NCBI GenBank assembly: GCA_900757655.1
Contig: CAAEOT010000048.1
Location: 1 to 28,065, forward strand
DNA: 28,065 nt
Source of the DNA: an uncultured Oscillospiraceae bacterium
Lineage (GTDB): Bacteria; Bacillota; Clostridia; Oscillospirales; Oscillospiraceae
Direction of reading: 5' to 3'
Shown here: positions 15,314 through 24,659 of the stretch, piece after piece
Layout: each line of letters begins with the position of its first letter
Position numbering within the stretch: position 1 is the first letter of the stretch
Notes under the pieces: generated by a model
What the model was told of the DNA's origin: nothing
Database searches by the model: none
The model's input: the letters and a program-made list of their open reading frames with translations, nothing else
Program-made: the position numbers and the translations under genes

Positions 15314-18300
15314 TTGCATCCGCAAAACGTCATGAAACGAAGACTGTTTTCCCTGCTGCTGACGCTGGCCATGCTGCTGTCGCTGCTGCCGGCGGCACAT
15401 GCCCTCGGGGAAGAGAAGCTGCCGGACGAAGACGGATATGGATACACATACCGCTTTGTCACGCGCGACACCATCGAGATCACATCCTACTATGGGTACG
15501 AATCGGAGGTCGTGGTGCCTGCCACCATCGACGGGTATACCGTCGTCGGCATCCAGAGCTTCCACGCGACTGAGGGTTACAGCGACCCCAATGTCGTTGT
15601 GCGCAAGGTCACGCTCCCGGACACCGTGACCTACATTGCAGACGACGCATTCTACGACAGCGACGACTGGAGCGCCAAGACGCACTCCGCGCTGCGCGAG
15701 ATCGTGCTGCCGCAGAGCCTGAAAACCATCGGCGAGCGGGCGTTTTACCACAACTACTATCTGGAAAAGATCACGATTCCTGCGAGCGTGACGGAGATCG
15801 GCAAGGCTGCGTTTGCAGCGTGCACGAATCTGTCCGACATCACCTTCCAGGGCGAGCATACGCTCCTGCACGGCGGGGCATTCGGCGCGCGGACGTCCTA
15901 CAGCGTCGGCACCTTTGCCGGGCAGCTCAGCGCGCTTTACAATGATTGGCTTTATGACGACAGTGCGTCGGACTTCTTCATCTGGAACGGGCAGCTGCTC
16001 GCCTATAAGGGCGAGAGCAAGACGCCCGTCATTCCCGACACCGTGCAGACCATCGGCGCCGACGCCTTCTGGCGCGCGGATATTACCGGCGTGACCATTC
16101 CGGCGGGCGTACGGGAGATCGGCCCCTCCGCGTTTTATGAGTCCACGGCGCTGACCGCCGTGGACATTCCCGGCAGCGTTGCGCGCATCGACGACAGTGC
16201 CTTTTCCGGCTGCACGGGGCTGACCTCCGTCACGCTGCACGAGGGCCTGCAGGTCATCGGCGACGGAGCTTTCCGTGAGTGCGAGGGGCTGACGAGCCTG
16301 GACCTGCCCGACGGCCTGACTACGCTGGAGGACACCGCGCTTTACGACTGCGCGAACATCGAGCGCTTCACCTTCCCGGCGTCGCTGAGCGATATGGAAC
16401 TGTCCAGCATTGATACCTCCAAGTGGTATGAGGGGCTTGCCGACGGGGCGGAGCTCTACTGCGGCGGCGTGTTTCTTGGCTGCAAGGGCAGGGAGTACCC
16501 CGCCAAGCTGACCGTCCGCCCCGGCACGAAGATGGTGCGCATCGAGGACTATCTGGACGGCGTGAACGAACTGAGCCTGCCCGACGGGCTGGAATCGCTC
16601 ATCATCACGCCCGAAGGCGTCTCGGACGAATGCGGCATCACCGCGCTCACCGTGCCGGAGAGCGTCGACTACATTGAGCTCCGCAATATGTCCAACCTGA
16701 CCAACATTACTCTGCCGGAGACGGCGGTGCTGGCCGAGGGCTGTTTCAGTGGCTGCTATCAGATCGAGGATCTGGCCATTCCCAAGGGCAATCAGACCCT
16801 GTACGGCGTCTGCGTCGGCCGCACGGCGCATGTGGTCCTGCCCGACGACGTGCTGGAGGTGCGCGGCCCGATCTCCAACGGCGACCCCTTCCGCTACAAC
16901 ACCGAGAGCGGCAACTCCAGCCTGAAGTCGATCGACCTTGGCAGCGTCCGGGTCCTCACGGACGGGGCGCTCAGCGACTGCGTCGCGCTCGAGCGCGTCA
17001 CGCTGCCCGATTCCCTGATAGAACTCGGCGACGGTGTGTTCAGCGGCTGCGCGCAGCTGCGCTCTGTCAAGGGCGGCGGGAATGTCCGGCAGATCGGAAA
17101 TTCCTGCTTCTCCGCCTGCCCCGCGCTGACCGACTTCGGGGACCTGACGGCGAACGTGACCCGCGTCGGCTCGCTGGCCTTCTTCAATACCGGTTGGTTC
17201 CACGACCAGCCGAACGGCGTGGTTTATTTCGGCAAGGCCGCCTATGCCTATAAGGGAACCATGCCGGAGGGCACCATTCTCGACATCAGGGACGGCACCG
17301 TTTCCGTTACCTACGAGTTCCTCGCGGGGCAGACGGAGCTCAACCCCAGCTTCGACCAGCCGAATCTGGCCGGGCTGATCCTGCCGGAGAGCTGCAAATA
17401 CGTTGATGCCTACGCGTTTGCCGGGGCCACGAACATGAAGTTCCTCGATCTCGGCGGCGTGCAGTACATCGGGCGCGAGGCGTTCAACAACAGTGCCTGC
17501 GAGAGCATTGTCCTGCCGGACTCCGTGCGCTATGTCGGCAGCAATGCCTTCTCCGCGCCGAATATCCGTGCCATCCACCTCAACGACGGCCTGCGCGCGC
17601 TGGATGAGGGGGCCTTCTTCACCTACGGCAAGGGCAGCGGTGTGACGATCCCCGCGAGCGTTACCTACATCGGCGCGCAGGCGCTCGGCTGGTGCCCGAT
17701 CGATCCGGACGACCCGTTCGCGGGCCTGACGCGGATCGACGGCTTTGCCGTCACCGGCACGGCCGGGAGCGCTGCGCAGGCCTACGCCGAGGAAAACGAA
17801 TTCACCTTCCGCACGGATGCTGCCTGCACTGCGCACGACTATGTGACCGAGACCGTGGCGGCGACCTGCCGGGACGGCGGCTTCACGCGCCGGACTTGCG
17901 CCGTCTGCGGTGACGTGACGGTCACTGCACGCGGCAGTGCGGCGGCGCACACCGCGGTCGCAAATGACGACATTGCCGCCACCTGTGACCGGCCGGGTGC
18001 CACCGGCGGCACGCACTGCGGCTTCTGCGGACAGACCCTGACGGCGCCGACCGAGGTCGCTGCGCTGGGCCATGACTGGGTCGTTGCCGTCGAGGAATAT
18101 GAGCACTCCGCCTATTACGGCATGACCCGCCACTATTGCCGCCGCTGCGCGCTCAAGTGGTACGATAACGGCAGCGCGCACACGCACGATTACAGCTATC
18201 AGGTGTCCGTCACGTACCCGACCTGCACCGCGCAGGGATACACCACGCACACCTGCGCCTGCGGCGACAGTTACCGCGACAGCTATGTCGGCGCGCTGGG

Positions 18301-18961
18301 CCACGATTATGTGGGCGGCGTCTGCACCCGCTGCGGCGCGAAAGCGTCGGACCCGCAGCCGGGCACGCAGCCGTGCGACGGCGGCGCGCAGTGCCCGGGC
18401 AGAGGCTTTTCCGATATGCCCGGCCCGGCCGACTGGTCGCACGAGGGCATTGACTATGCCGTCTCGCACGGGCTGTTTGTCGGCACGTCCGATACCACGT
18501 TTTCTCCCGCCAGTGCGATGACGCGCGCCATGCTCGTGAGCGTGCTCTGGCGCATGGAGGGCGAGCCTGCGCACACGGACCGCAACCCCTTCACGGATGT
18601 CGGCAGGGAATGGTATACCGACGGCGTCCTCTGGGCGGCAGAGCATGATATTGTCGCCGGCATCGGAGACGGCCGCTTCGACCCGGACGGCGATGTGACG
18701 CGCGAGCAGATCGCGGCGATCCTCTGCCGCTACACGCTCTGGAAGGGGCGCAGCGCGGATGCGTGCGCGGACCTGCGCGTGTTCCCGGATGCCAGGGATG
18801 TGAGCGGCTGGGCATACGATTCCCTCGCGTGGGCAAATGCCGAGGATCTCATCTCCGGCTGCATGATCGGCAGCATTTCCTATCTCAAACCGCTCGATAA
18901 TGCCACCCGCGCCCAGGTGGCGGCGATCCTTATGCGCTATCAGCAGAGCATCGGAGCCTGA
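15314..18961 (+). CDS. Secreted BspA-type leucine-rich-repeat protein with three C-terminal S-layer homology domains
   Basis: About 1215 residues. A Sec signal peptide (KRRLFSLLLTLAMLLSLLPA, likely cut after AHA near residue 30) is followed by about 20 BspA-type leucine-rich repeats to residue about 800 (units like LERVTLPDSLIELGDGVFSG). Residues about 835-1015 hold Cys/His knuckles, each with one or two CxxC pairs and HDY or HDW (for example HDYVGGVCTRCG). Three SLH domains follow from about 1030 (FSDMPG...WSHEGIDYAVSHGL, NPFTDVGREWYTDG, WAYDSLAWANAEDLISG), which bind secondary cell-wall polymer. The protein should therefore be displayed on the surface, perhaps for adhesion. Start: AAGGAAGG (15302-15309) best supports the in-frame TTG 15314; ATG 15332 is an alternative without a ribosome site. 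It is flanked by its own promoter and terminator, so it is monocistronic. Confidence 0.92.
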   Translation: MHPQNVMKRRLFSLLLTLAMLLSLLPAAHALGEEKLPDEDGYGYTYRFVTRDTIEITSYYGYESEVVVPATIDGYTVVGIQSFHATEGYSDPNVVVRKVTLPDTVTYIADDAFYDSDDWSAKTHSALREIVLPQSLKTIGERAFYHNYYLEKITIPASVTEIGKAAFAACTNLSDITFQGEHTLLHGGAFGARTSYSVGTFAGQLSALYNDWLYDDSASDFFIWNGQLLAYKGESKTPVIPDTVQTIGADAFWRADITGVTIPAGVREIGPSAFYESTALTAVDIPGSVARIDDSAFSGCTGLTSVTLHEGLQVIGDGAFRECEGLTSLDLPDGLTTLEDTALYDCANIERFTFPASLSDMELSSIDTSKWYEGLADGAELYCGGVFLGCKGREYPAKLTVRPGTKMVRIEDYLDGVNELSLPDGLESLIITPEGVSDECGITALTVPESVDYIELRNMSNLTNITLPETAVLAEGCFSGCYQIEDLAIPKGNQTLYGVCVGRTAHVVLPDDVLEVRGPISNGDPFRYNTESGNSSLKSIDLGSVRVLTDGALSDCVALERVTLPDSLIELGDGVFSGCAQLRSVKGGGNVRQIGNSCFSACPALTDFGDLTANVTRVGSLAFFNTGWFHDQPNGVVYFGKAAYAYKGTMPEGTILDIRDGTVSVTYEFLAGQTELNPSFDQPNLAGLILPESCKYVDAYAFAGATNMKFLDLGGVQYIGREAFNNSACESIVLPDSVRYVGSNAFSAPNIRAIHLNDGLRALDEGAFFTYGKGSGVTIPASVTYIGAQALGWCPIDPDDPFAGLTRIDGFAVTGTAGSAAQAYAEENEFTFRTDAACTAHDYVTETVAATCRDGGFTRRTCAVCGDVTVTARGSAAAHTAVANDDIAATCDRPGATGGTHCGFCGQTLTAPTEVAALGHDWVVAVEEYEHSAYYGMTRHYCRRCALKWYDNGSAHTHDYSYQVSVTYPTCTAQGYTTHTCACGDSYRDSYVGALGHDYVGGVCTRCGAKASDPQPGTQPCDGGAQCPGRGFSDMPGPADWSHEGIDYAVSHGLFVGTSDTTFSPASAMTRAMLVSVLWRMEGEPAHTDRNPFTDVGREWYTDGVLWAAEHDIVAGIGDGRFDPDGDVTREQIAAILCRYTLWKGRSADACADLRVFPDARDVSGWAYDSLAWANAEDLISGCMIGSISYLKPLDNATRAQVAAILMRYQQSIGA

Positions 18962-18970
18962 AGTGAAAAA

Positions 18971-19012
18971 ACATGCGCGTACCCGCTTTGGGTACGCGCA
19001 TGTCTGCGTTTT
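18971..19012. terminator. Bidirectional intrinsic terminator
   Basis: A perfect 14-bp stem (18971-18984 with 18990-19003, loop GCTTT) is flanked by GAAAAAA on the left and CTGCGTTTTTAT on the right. It can end both the SLH/LRR gene (plus) and the MATE gene (minus). Confidence 0.9.
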
Positions 19013-20397
19013 TATGTCTGCGGCGTTTCCGCAGCGTGGGCTGCAAACCGGCGCGACGGCCGGTAGATGAGCAGCGCAATGAAGATGAGCACGGCCGTGG
19101 TCACAAGGCTGATCGGGTAGGCGAGCAGGATCGATTGGAACGTCCGGTGCATCGGGAAGATGGCCTTGATCCAGAAGATACGCACGCCGCAAACGCCGAA
19201 GAGCGTCAGAATGGCCGGGGCGAGCGAGATGCCGAAGCCGCGCAGATAGCCCGACAGGATCTCATACGTCAGCGTGAAGATATATGACCCGAAGAGGAAC
19301 AGCAGCCGGGTGTAGCCGATGGCAATGACTTCGGGATCGCTGTTGAAGATCGCGAGAATATACTTGCCCGTCAGCAGTACGAGCGCGATGGCGACCGCAG
19401 AGGCAATGAAGTCCTCGATGAGGCACAGAAACATCGTCTTCTTGCAGCGGTCGATCTTGCCGGCACCGTAGTTCTGGCCGACGAAGGTCGTGCACGCCTG
19501 ACTGAAGGAGTTGAGCACGTCGTAGGCGATGATCTCGATGTTGAATGCTGCGCTCGAGGCGGCCATGACGACCGTTCCGAGGCTGTTGATGGCCGACTGG
19601 ATGATGATGTTCGACAGCGAGAAAATGGCGGTCTGAATGCCGGCTGGCAGGCCGATGCGCATGATCTTGTTGAATGCGTTGCGGTCGATGCGAAGCTCCC
19701 GCAGTTCCACGCGCACAAGGTCGCCGTGCAGCAGGCGGCGCAGCAGCAGCACAGAGCTGACTGCGTTCGAGAGGACCGTCGCGATGGCGACGCCGTTGAC
19801 GTTCATCTTGAGCACGATGACGAAAAACAGGTTCAGGATCACGTTCAGAACGCCGGAGACCGTCAGCGCGATGAGCGGCACCTTCGTGTCGCCGACGCTG
19901 CGGAAAATGGCGGCCTCGAAGTTATACAGCAAAATGACCGGCATGCCCAGCAGGTAGATGCGCAGGTACGCAAGCGCGAGCGGGTACACATCGTCCGGCA
20001 CGTTGAGCAGGCCCATGAGCCCGGCCGCGATGAGCTGGCCGAAGACCGCCACGAGCACGCCGCCGATGAGCGCCGTGACGATGGAGGTGTGCACGGCACG
20101 GTGCACGGTCTCACGGTCGCCGCGGCCGATGGCGTTGGCGATGACGACGTTCGCGCCGAGCGCGATGCCGATGAACAGATTCAGAATCAGGCCGATGACC
20201 GGGCTGTTGGCGCCGACAGCGGCCACGGCGGCCGTGCGCATGTCGCCCGTGAAGTTGCCGACGACGGCGATGTCGGCCGCGTTGAACAGCTGGCCGAGAA
20301 TGCCGGTCGCGGCGACGGGCAGGGCATAGTGCGGGAGCTTATTCCAGAGCGGCCCGTTGAGCATGTCCATATGCCGCTGTTTGGTCATTGCCTGCAT
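19012..20397 (-). CDS. MATE-family multidrug/cation antiporter
   Basis: The 461-residue inner-membrane protein has twelve hydrophobic segments in two similar halves, the MATE layout. Typical first-half motifs are PVAATGILGQLFNAADIAVVG and AVGANSPVIGLILNLFIGIALG, and in the second half IGLPAGIQTAIFSLSNIIIQ and FVGQNYGAGK. It probably exports cationic drugs or metabolites using a Na+ or H+ gradient. I set the start at 20397, where AGGTGAGG lies 5 nt upstream; the frame extends to 20442 but without a ribosome site. It has its own promoter (20443-20471) and shares the terminator at 18971-19003. Substrate cannot be inferred; the neighbouring polyamine transporter is a separate unit. Confidence 0.92.
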   Translation of the reverse strand: MQAMTKQRHMDMLNGPLWNKLPHYALPVAATGILGQLFNAADIAVVGNFTGDMRTAAVAAVGANSPVIGLILNLFIGIALGANVVIANAIGRGDRETVHRAVHTSIVTALIGGVLVAVFGQLIAAGLMGLLNVPDDVYPLALAYLRIYLLGMPVILLYNFEAAIFRSVGDTKVPLIALTVSGVLNVILNLFFVIVLKMNVNGVAIATVLSNAVSSVLLLRRLLHGDLVRVELRELRIDRNAFNKIMRIGLPAGIQTAIFSLSNIIIQSAINSLGTVVMAASSAAFNIEIIAYDVLNSFSQACTTFVGQNYGAGKIDRCKKTMFLCLIEDFIASAVAIALVLLTGKYILAIFNSDPEVIAIGYTRLLFLFGSYIFTLTYEILSGYLRGFGISLAPAILTLFGVCGVRIFWIKAIFPMHRTFQSILLAYPISLVTTAVLIFIALLIYRPSRRFAAHAAETPQT

Positions 20398-20442
20398 AAT
20401 TTCCTCACCTTTTGTTCGAAATGCGTAAAAATACAAAGACAT

Positions 20443-20471
20443 ATCATAAGTGAAGCACAGCCGGGAATCAA
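20443..20471 (-). promoter_or_regulatory. Sigma-A promoter of the MATE gene
   Basis: On the minus strand TTGATT (plus-strand 20466-20471) and TATGAT (20443-20448) are spaced by 17 bp, about 45 bp upstream of the start codon at 20397. Confidence 0.7.
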
Positions 20472-20582
20472 GGCCAAATTTGTATAATTTCCTATCAGTT
20501 TGCAGAAAACCTCATTGCATTTGCGTGCGCAGCTGCAAAAGCGTGTTCTCCCGGCAAAAAGGAAGACCCTTTTGATAGTCCG

Positions 20583-20611
20583 AACCCCGCTCCGGGTACC
20601 GGAGCGGGGTT
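20583..20611 (-). terminator. Hairpin terminating the potABCD operon
   Basis: A perfect 13-bp stem (AACCCCGCTCCGG with CCGGAGCGGGGTT, 3-nt loop) lies 11 bp beyond the potCD stop. On the minus strand there is no U-tract directly after it; a T-rich run comes about 20 nt later, so termination efficiency is uncertain. Confidence 0.6.
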
Positions 20612-20622
20612 GAACGCGGTGT

Positions 20623-22596
20623 TTAATTGATCTTGAGCGTCTCCCAGAGACTGTTAACATAGGTCAGCGTGTCCTGATCGAGATTGCGGTAGGCGCTGCG
20701 GTTGTACGCGTCGCGGAACGAGCCGATGTCGGGGTAGAGGATGGCCATCGTGTCCTCGCCCATGTCATCAATATATTCCGGATCGTCGTATACGAGCTGG
20801 TTCGGCGAGGCGTAGTAGATATACTCGGCGTTGGCCACGGCGGCCTCGCGGCTGAGCATGAAGTTGATGAAGCACTCGGCCAGCTCCTGATCCCGGCAGC
20901 CTGTCGGGATGCACATGGCGTCGATGAAATAGTTCGTGTTCTCGGGGTAGTAGAACTGCAGATCCACGCTGTCGGCCTGTGCATCGCACATCGTGAAGTA
21001 ATCGCCCGCGTAGTAGGCGGCCACGGCGGCCTCACCGGACTCCATCATGTTATAGATCTCGTCCATGACGTAGCTCTTGACGATCGGGCGCTGGTCGATG
21101 AGCGCCTGCAGCGCCTGCTGCCAGTCATTGCGGTCGGTGGTGTTGACGTCGATGTTGGCGCGGTACATGGCCGTGCCGAGCGCGTCGCGCGCGTTGTTGA
21201 ACTGCAGGATGTTGCCGGCGTACTTCGGGTTCCACATGAGATCCCAGCTGCCGGTGTCGGCCTCGTCGACAACGTTGGCATTATAGATCACGCCCACGAT
21301 GCCGTAGGTGTACGGCACGGTGTAGGTGTCATCCGGGTCATAGTACAGGCCGCGGAAATCCTCGGAAATATACTGATAGTTCGGGATGTTGTCGTAATTG
21401 AGCGGCAGGAGCATATCCTCAGCTTCCATGCGCGCGATCATGTAGTCCGACGGGATGACCACGTCGTAGTTCACGGCGCCGCTCTTGAGCTTGGCGTACA
21501 TGTCCTCGTTGCTGGCGTAGGTGTCGTAGTTGACCTTGACGGGCACACCGTAGGTCGCCTTGTACCAGTCCTCGAACGCAGCGATGGTGTCAAGCGAATC
21601 GTCCGAACCGTCGGAGATATACTCACCCCAGTTGTAGACATTGAGCACGCGCGTCTCCTGCCGGCTGCTGTAGATGCTGATGCCGGCAATGAGCAGTGCG
21701 GCAGCAGTGAGGATGCCCACGGCGGCGCGCACGGGACGGCGGCTCTTGCCGCTGCGGGCGGCGCGGGCGGGCTTACCCGCGCGCTTGGCGCGGCGGGCGT
21801 CGCGGATGCGCTGCGTGTCGTCCTCGTCGACGAGGTTGGTCAGCAGCAGCAGCGCCAGAATGACAAAGAAAATGATCGTTGCCAGCGCGTACATCTTCGG
21901 CGTGACGGTTTTTTTCGTCATGTTGTAGATGCGGATCGGGAGCGTCTGGAAGCCGCTGCCCTGCGTGAAGTAGCTGATGACGAAGTCATCGAGCGAGAGC
22001 GTGAAGGCCATGATCATGCCGGTGATGATGCCGGGCAGGATCTCCGGCACCTCCACGCGGAAGAACGCACGCACCGGCGTGCAGCCGAGATCCATCGCGG
22101 CCTCGGGCAGCGCGCGGTCCATCTGCTGCAGCTTCGGCAGTACCTGCATGATGACATACGGCAGGCAGAACGTGATGTGCGCCGCGAGCATCGACCAAAA
22201 GCCGAGACTCGTGGACGCGCCGAGCAGCCGGCCGAAGAACACGAACATGAGCATCAGCGAAATGCCGGTGATGATGTCCGGATTCATCATGGGGATGTCG
22301 GTCGCCGTGTCGAGCGCGGCGCGCAGATATTTGCTGCGCAGCTTGTTCATGCCAACGGCAGCGGCCGTGCCCATCGCGGTCGAGACGACCGAGGCGATCA
22401 CGGCGAGGATGAGCGTGTTTTTGAGCGCGTTGAGCGTCTCCCCGTCGCGAAACAGCTCCTGATACCATTTCAATGAGAAGCCGGAGAACACCGACAGGCT
22501 CTTTGCCTCGTTGAACGAGAACACCAGCAGGATCACGATCGGCGCGAACAGGAACACGAAGATGAGGGCGGTGTAGATTTTTGCAGCTCGTTTCAT
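20623..22596 (-). CDS. potCD: Spermidine/putrescine ABC transporter, PotC permease fused to PotD binding protein
   Basis: This 657-residue polypeptide joins two transporter subunits. Residues 1-255 are a PotC-type permease with six membrane segments and the EAA coupling loop at 165-190 (EAAMDLGCTPVRAFFRVEVP). A very basic cytosolic linker (residues 262-290, rich in Arg, Lys and Ala) leads to an extra membrane segment at about 291-309. That segment places residues 312-657 outside: a PotD-type polyamine-binding protein beginning LNVYNWGEYISDG, the family hallmark. The binding protein is thus membrane-tethered instead of a separate lipoprotein. The start at 22596 is used because GGAGG in the end of potB lies 8 nt upstream; potB stops only 1 bp before. 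Permease-binder fusions of this kind are known in Firmicutes. Confidence 0.93.
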   Translation of the reverse strand: MKRAAKIYTALIFVFLFAPIVILLVFSFNEAKSLSVFSGFSLKWYQELFRDGETLNALKNTLILAVIASVVSTAMGTAAAVGMNKLRSKYLRAALDTATDIPMMNPDIITGISLMLMFVFFGRLLGASTSLGFWSMLAAHITFCLPYVIMQVLPKLQQMDRALPEAAMDLGCTPVRAFFRVEVPEILPGIITGMIMAFTLSLDDFVISYFTQGSGFQTLPIRIYNMTKKTVTPKMYALATIIFFVILALLLLTNLVDEDDTQRIRDARRAKRAGKPARAARSGKSRRPVRAAVGILTAAALLIAGISIYSSRQETRVLNVYNWGEYISDGSDDSLDTIAAFEDWYKATYGVPVKVNYDTYASNEDMYAKLKSGAVNYDVVIPSDYMIARMEAEDMLLPLNYDNIPNYQYISEDFRGLYYDPDDTYTVPYTYGIVGVIYNANVVDEADTGSWDLMWNPKYAGNILQFNNARDALGTAMYRANIDVNTTDRNDWQQALQALIDQRPIVKSYVMDEIYNMMESGEAAVAAYYAGDYFTMCDAQADSVDLQFYYPENTNYFIDAMCIPTGCRDQELAECFINFMLSREAAVANAEYIYYASPNQLVYDDPEYIDDMGEDTMAILYPDIGSFRDAYNRSAYRNLDQDTLTYVNSLWETLKIN

Positions 22597-22597
22597 G

Positions 22598-23491
22598 TCA
22601 CACACCTCCGTAGACGCGCTTGTTCGTGCCGCGCTTCATCAGGGCCATGGCGGCCAGCAGGATCAGCATGAGGATGAAGGCGATGGCGGCGGCAAAGTGC
22701 AGGTTGTTGGCTACGTACTGCCCCTCGATCGCGTCACCGATGAGGAAGAACTTGCCGTTGCCGAGCTTCTGCGAGATATAAAAGGTGCTGATCGACGGGA
22801 TGAGCACCATCGTGATGCCGGACACGACACCCGGCAGGCTCAGCGGGAAGATGACCCGCCGCAGCACGCCGAGGCTGTTGCAGCCGAGGTCGCGCGCGGC
22901 CTCGATCAGACGCGTGTCCATCTTGGCCATGACCGAGTAGATTGGCAGGATCATATACGGGAAGTAGTCGTACACCATGCCGACGACGACGGCGCCCTCG
23001 GTGCCGATGATGTGCGCCTGACCGAGGTGCAGCGCGGAAAAGAGCATGTTGAGCAGGCCAGTGTCCTGCAGGATGGTCATCCACGCATAGGTGCGGATGA
23101 GGAAGTTCATCCACATCGGGATCATGATGAGCGTGATGATCGTCTTCTGCGTGCGCGGGGCTGCACGGGCGATGATATACGCGATGGGGTAGCCCATGAG
23201 CAGACAGATCGCCGTGGAGATGACGGCCAGCTTCACCGAGCGCCAGAAGATGAGCAGGTACGTGTGCACCTCGCGCGTGGCGCCGCTGTCGTCGGTGATC
23301 GTGCTCACGGCGGTGAAAAATTTTGTCAGGTTTTCGGTCGTGAACCGGAAGCTCTCGTCCGTGAACGCATAGTAGGCAACGAACACGAGCGGCACGGCCA
23401 CGAAAATGACCGCCCACACGGAATACGGTGCGAGCGCCAGACGCTGCGCCAGCGAGGCGCGGCGGTTTTCGGTACGGATGCGGCTGCTCAT
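22598..23491 (-). CDS. potB: Spermidine/putrescine ABC transporter permease PotB
   Basis: The 297-residue permease has six hydrophobic segments. Its EAA loop is EAARDLGCNSLGVLRRVIFP near residue 190, and MIPMWMNFLIRTYAWMTIL near 110 is typical for PotB. It forms the pore with the PotC half of the PotCD fusion. Its start overlaps the potA stop by 4 bp (ATGA), and its last codons carry the ribosome site of potCD, so all three genes are translationally coupled. Confidence 0.94.
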   Translation of the reverse strand: MSSRIRTENRRASLAQRLALAPYSVWAVIFVAVPLVFVAYYAFTDESFRFTTENLTKFFTAVSTITDDSGATREVHTYLLIFWRSVKLAVISTAICLLMGYPIAYIIARAAPRTQKTIITLIMIPMWMNFLIRTYAWMTILQDTGLLNMLFSALHLGQAHIIGTEGAVVVGMVYDYFPYMILPIYSVMAKMDTRLIEAARDLGCNSLGVLRRVIFPLSLPGVVSGITMVLIPSISTFYISQKLGNGKFFLIGDAIEGQYVANNLHFAAAIAFILMLILLAAMALMKRGTNKRVYGGV

Positions 23492-24606
23492 TCGTCCGGC
23501 TCACTTTCCGCGTCCGAGAGCTCGTCCAGCTCGTTGCTGAACGAGGAGTAGTCGCCGTACATGCCCGAATACTCAGACTTTTTCATGATATGGATGGCGT
23601 CAGGCTCGATATACAGGCCGACCTCCGCGCCTTCGTCGACGTAGTCCGTCGTCTGGATCATCCACTTGAAGCCGTTGATATCGATGATGATCTCATAGTG
23701 CACGCCCATGAACGTGATGGACGTGACCGTGCCGCGCAGCATGCCCTTCTCGATGGGCACGATGTCCACGTCCTCCGGACGGATGACGACGTCCACATTC
23801 TCGTTTTTGGCAAAGCCCTTGTCCACGCACGTGAACGTGTGGCCAGAGAACGTCACGCTGAAGTCCTGCCGCATAATGCCGTCGACGATGTTGCTCTCAC
23901 CGATGAAGTCGGCCACGAAGGCGTTTTCCGGCTCATTATAGATATCGATCGGCGTGCCGATCTGCTGGATCCGGCCCTCGGACATGACGACGATCGTGTC
24001 GGACATGCTCAGCGCCTCCTCCTGATCGTGCGTGACGAACACGAACGTGATGCCGGTTGCCTTCTGGATGTTCTTGAGCTCCTGCTGCATATCCTTGCGC
24101 AGCTTCAGGTCGAGCGCGGCGAGCGGCTCGTCGAGCAGCAGCACGCGCGGACGGCTCACGAGTGCGCGCGCGATGGCGACGCGCTGCTGCTGTCCGCCGG
24201 ACAGGCGCGTGACGTTGCGGCGCTCAAAGCCCGTGAGCTTGACGAGCGCGAGCATTTCGTTGACCTTCTGCTCGATCTCGTCGCGCGGCAGCTTCTGCTC
24301 GCGCAGCGGGAACGCCACGTTTTCAAACACGTTCAGGTGGGGGAAGAGGGCGTAGCGCTGAAAGACGGTGTTGATGTTGCGCTTGTGCGGCGGGATGTCG
24401 TTGATGCGCTCGCCGAGGAAGAGAATGTCGCCCTGATCCGGCGTTTCGAAGCCGCCGATCATGCGCAGGGTCGTGGTCTTGCCGCAGCCGGACGGGCCGA
24501 GCAGCGTTAGAAATTCATTGTCGTAAATGTCGAGATTGATGCTGTCGAGAACGGTCTCGCCATCAAATTGCTTGGTGACGTTCCGGAGCTCAATGACTTT
24601 TTTCAT
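23488..24606 (-). CDS. potA: Spermidine/putrescine ABC transporter ATPase PotA
   Basis: The 372-residue ATPase has Walker A GPSGCGKTT at residues 37-45, the signature LSGGQQQRVAIARAL near 137, Walker B VLLLDEPLAALD near 158, and the H-loop in FVTHDQEEAL near 190. A C-terminal TOBE-like domain (about 240-350) follows, as in PotA. The last 20 residues are acidic and Ser-rich. The start is placed at 24606 (MKKVIEL) because GAAGGGGG lies about 10 nt upstream; the upstream extension of the frame to 24681 overlaps the leader terminator and is not credible. It is the first gene of the operon; an unusually long leader precedes it. Confidence 0.94.
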   Translation of the reverse strand: MKKVIELRNVTKQFDGETVLDSINLDIYDNEFLTLLGPSGCGKTTTLRMIGGFETPDQGDILFLGERINDIPPHKRNINTVFQRYALFPHLNVFENVAFPLREQKLPRDEIEQKVNEMLALVKLTGFERRNVTRLSGGQQQRVAIARALVSRPRVLLLDEPLAALDLKLRKDMQQELKNIQKATGITFVFVTHDQEEALSMSDTIVVMSEGRIQQIGTPIDIYNEPENAFVADFIGESNIVDGIMRQDFSVTFSGHTFTCVDKGFAKNENVDVVIRPEDVDIVPIEKGMLRGTVTSITFMGVHYEIIIDINGFKWMIQTTDYVDEGAEVGLYIEPDAIHIMKKSEYSGMYGDYSSFSNELDELSDAESEPDE

Positions 24607-24631
24607 GGCTGTGTTTCCCCCTTCGTGCACG

Positions 24632-24659
24632 AAAAAACGCCGTTGCATCAGCAGCGGCG
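24632..24659 (-). terminator. Intrinsic terminator in the potA leader
   Basis: On the minus strand CGCCG pairs with CGGCG and TGC with GCA around a TGAT loop, with one C-A mismatch. A run of six T follows at once. It ends only 26 bp before the potA start, so it must be bypassed for expression. Confidence 0.7.

Noticed and set aside
15290..19192. A 1300-codon open frame on the minus strand opposite the SLH/LRR gene
   Set aside because: It is exactly antisense to a convincing gene, rich in Arg, Ala, Gly and His with no recognisable domain, as expected for a GC-rich shadow frame.
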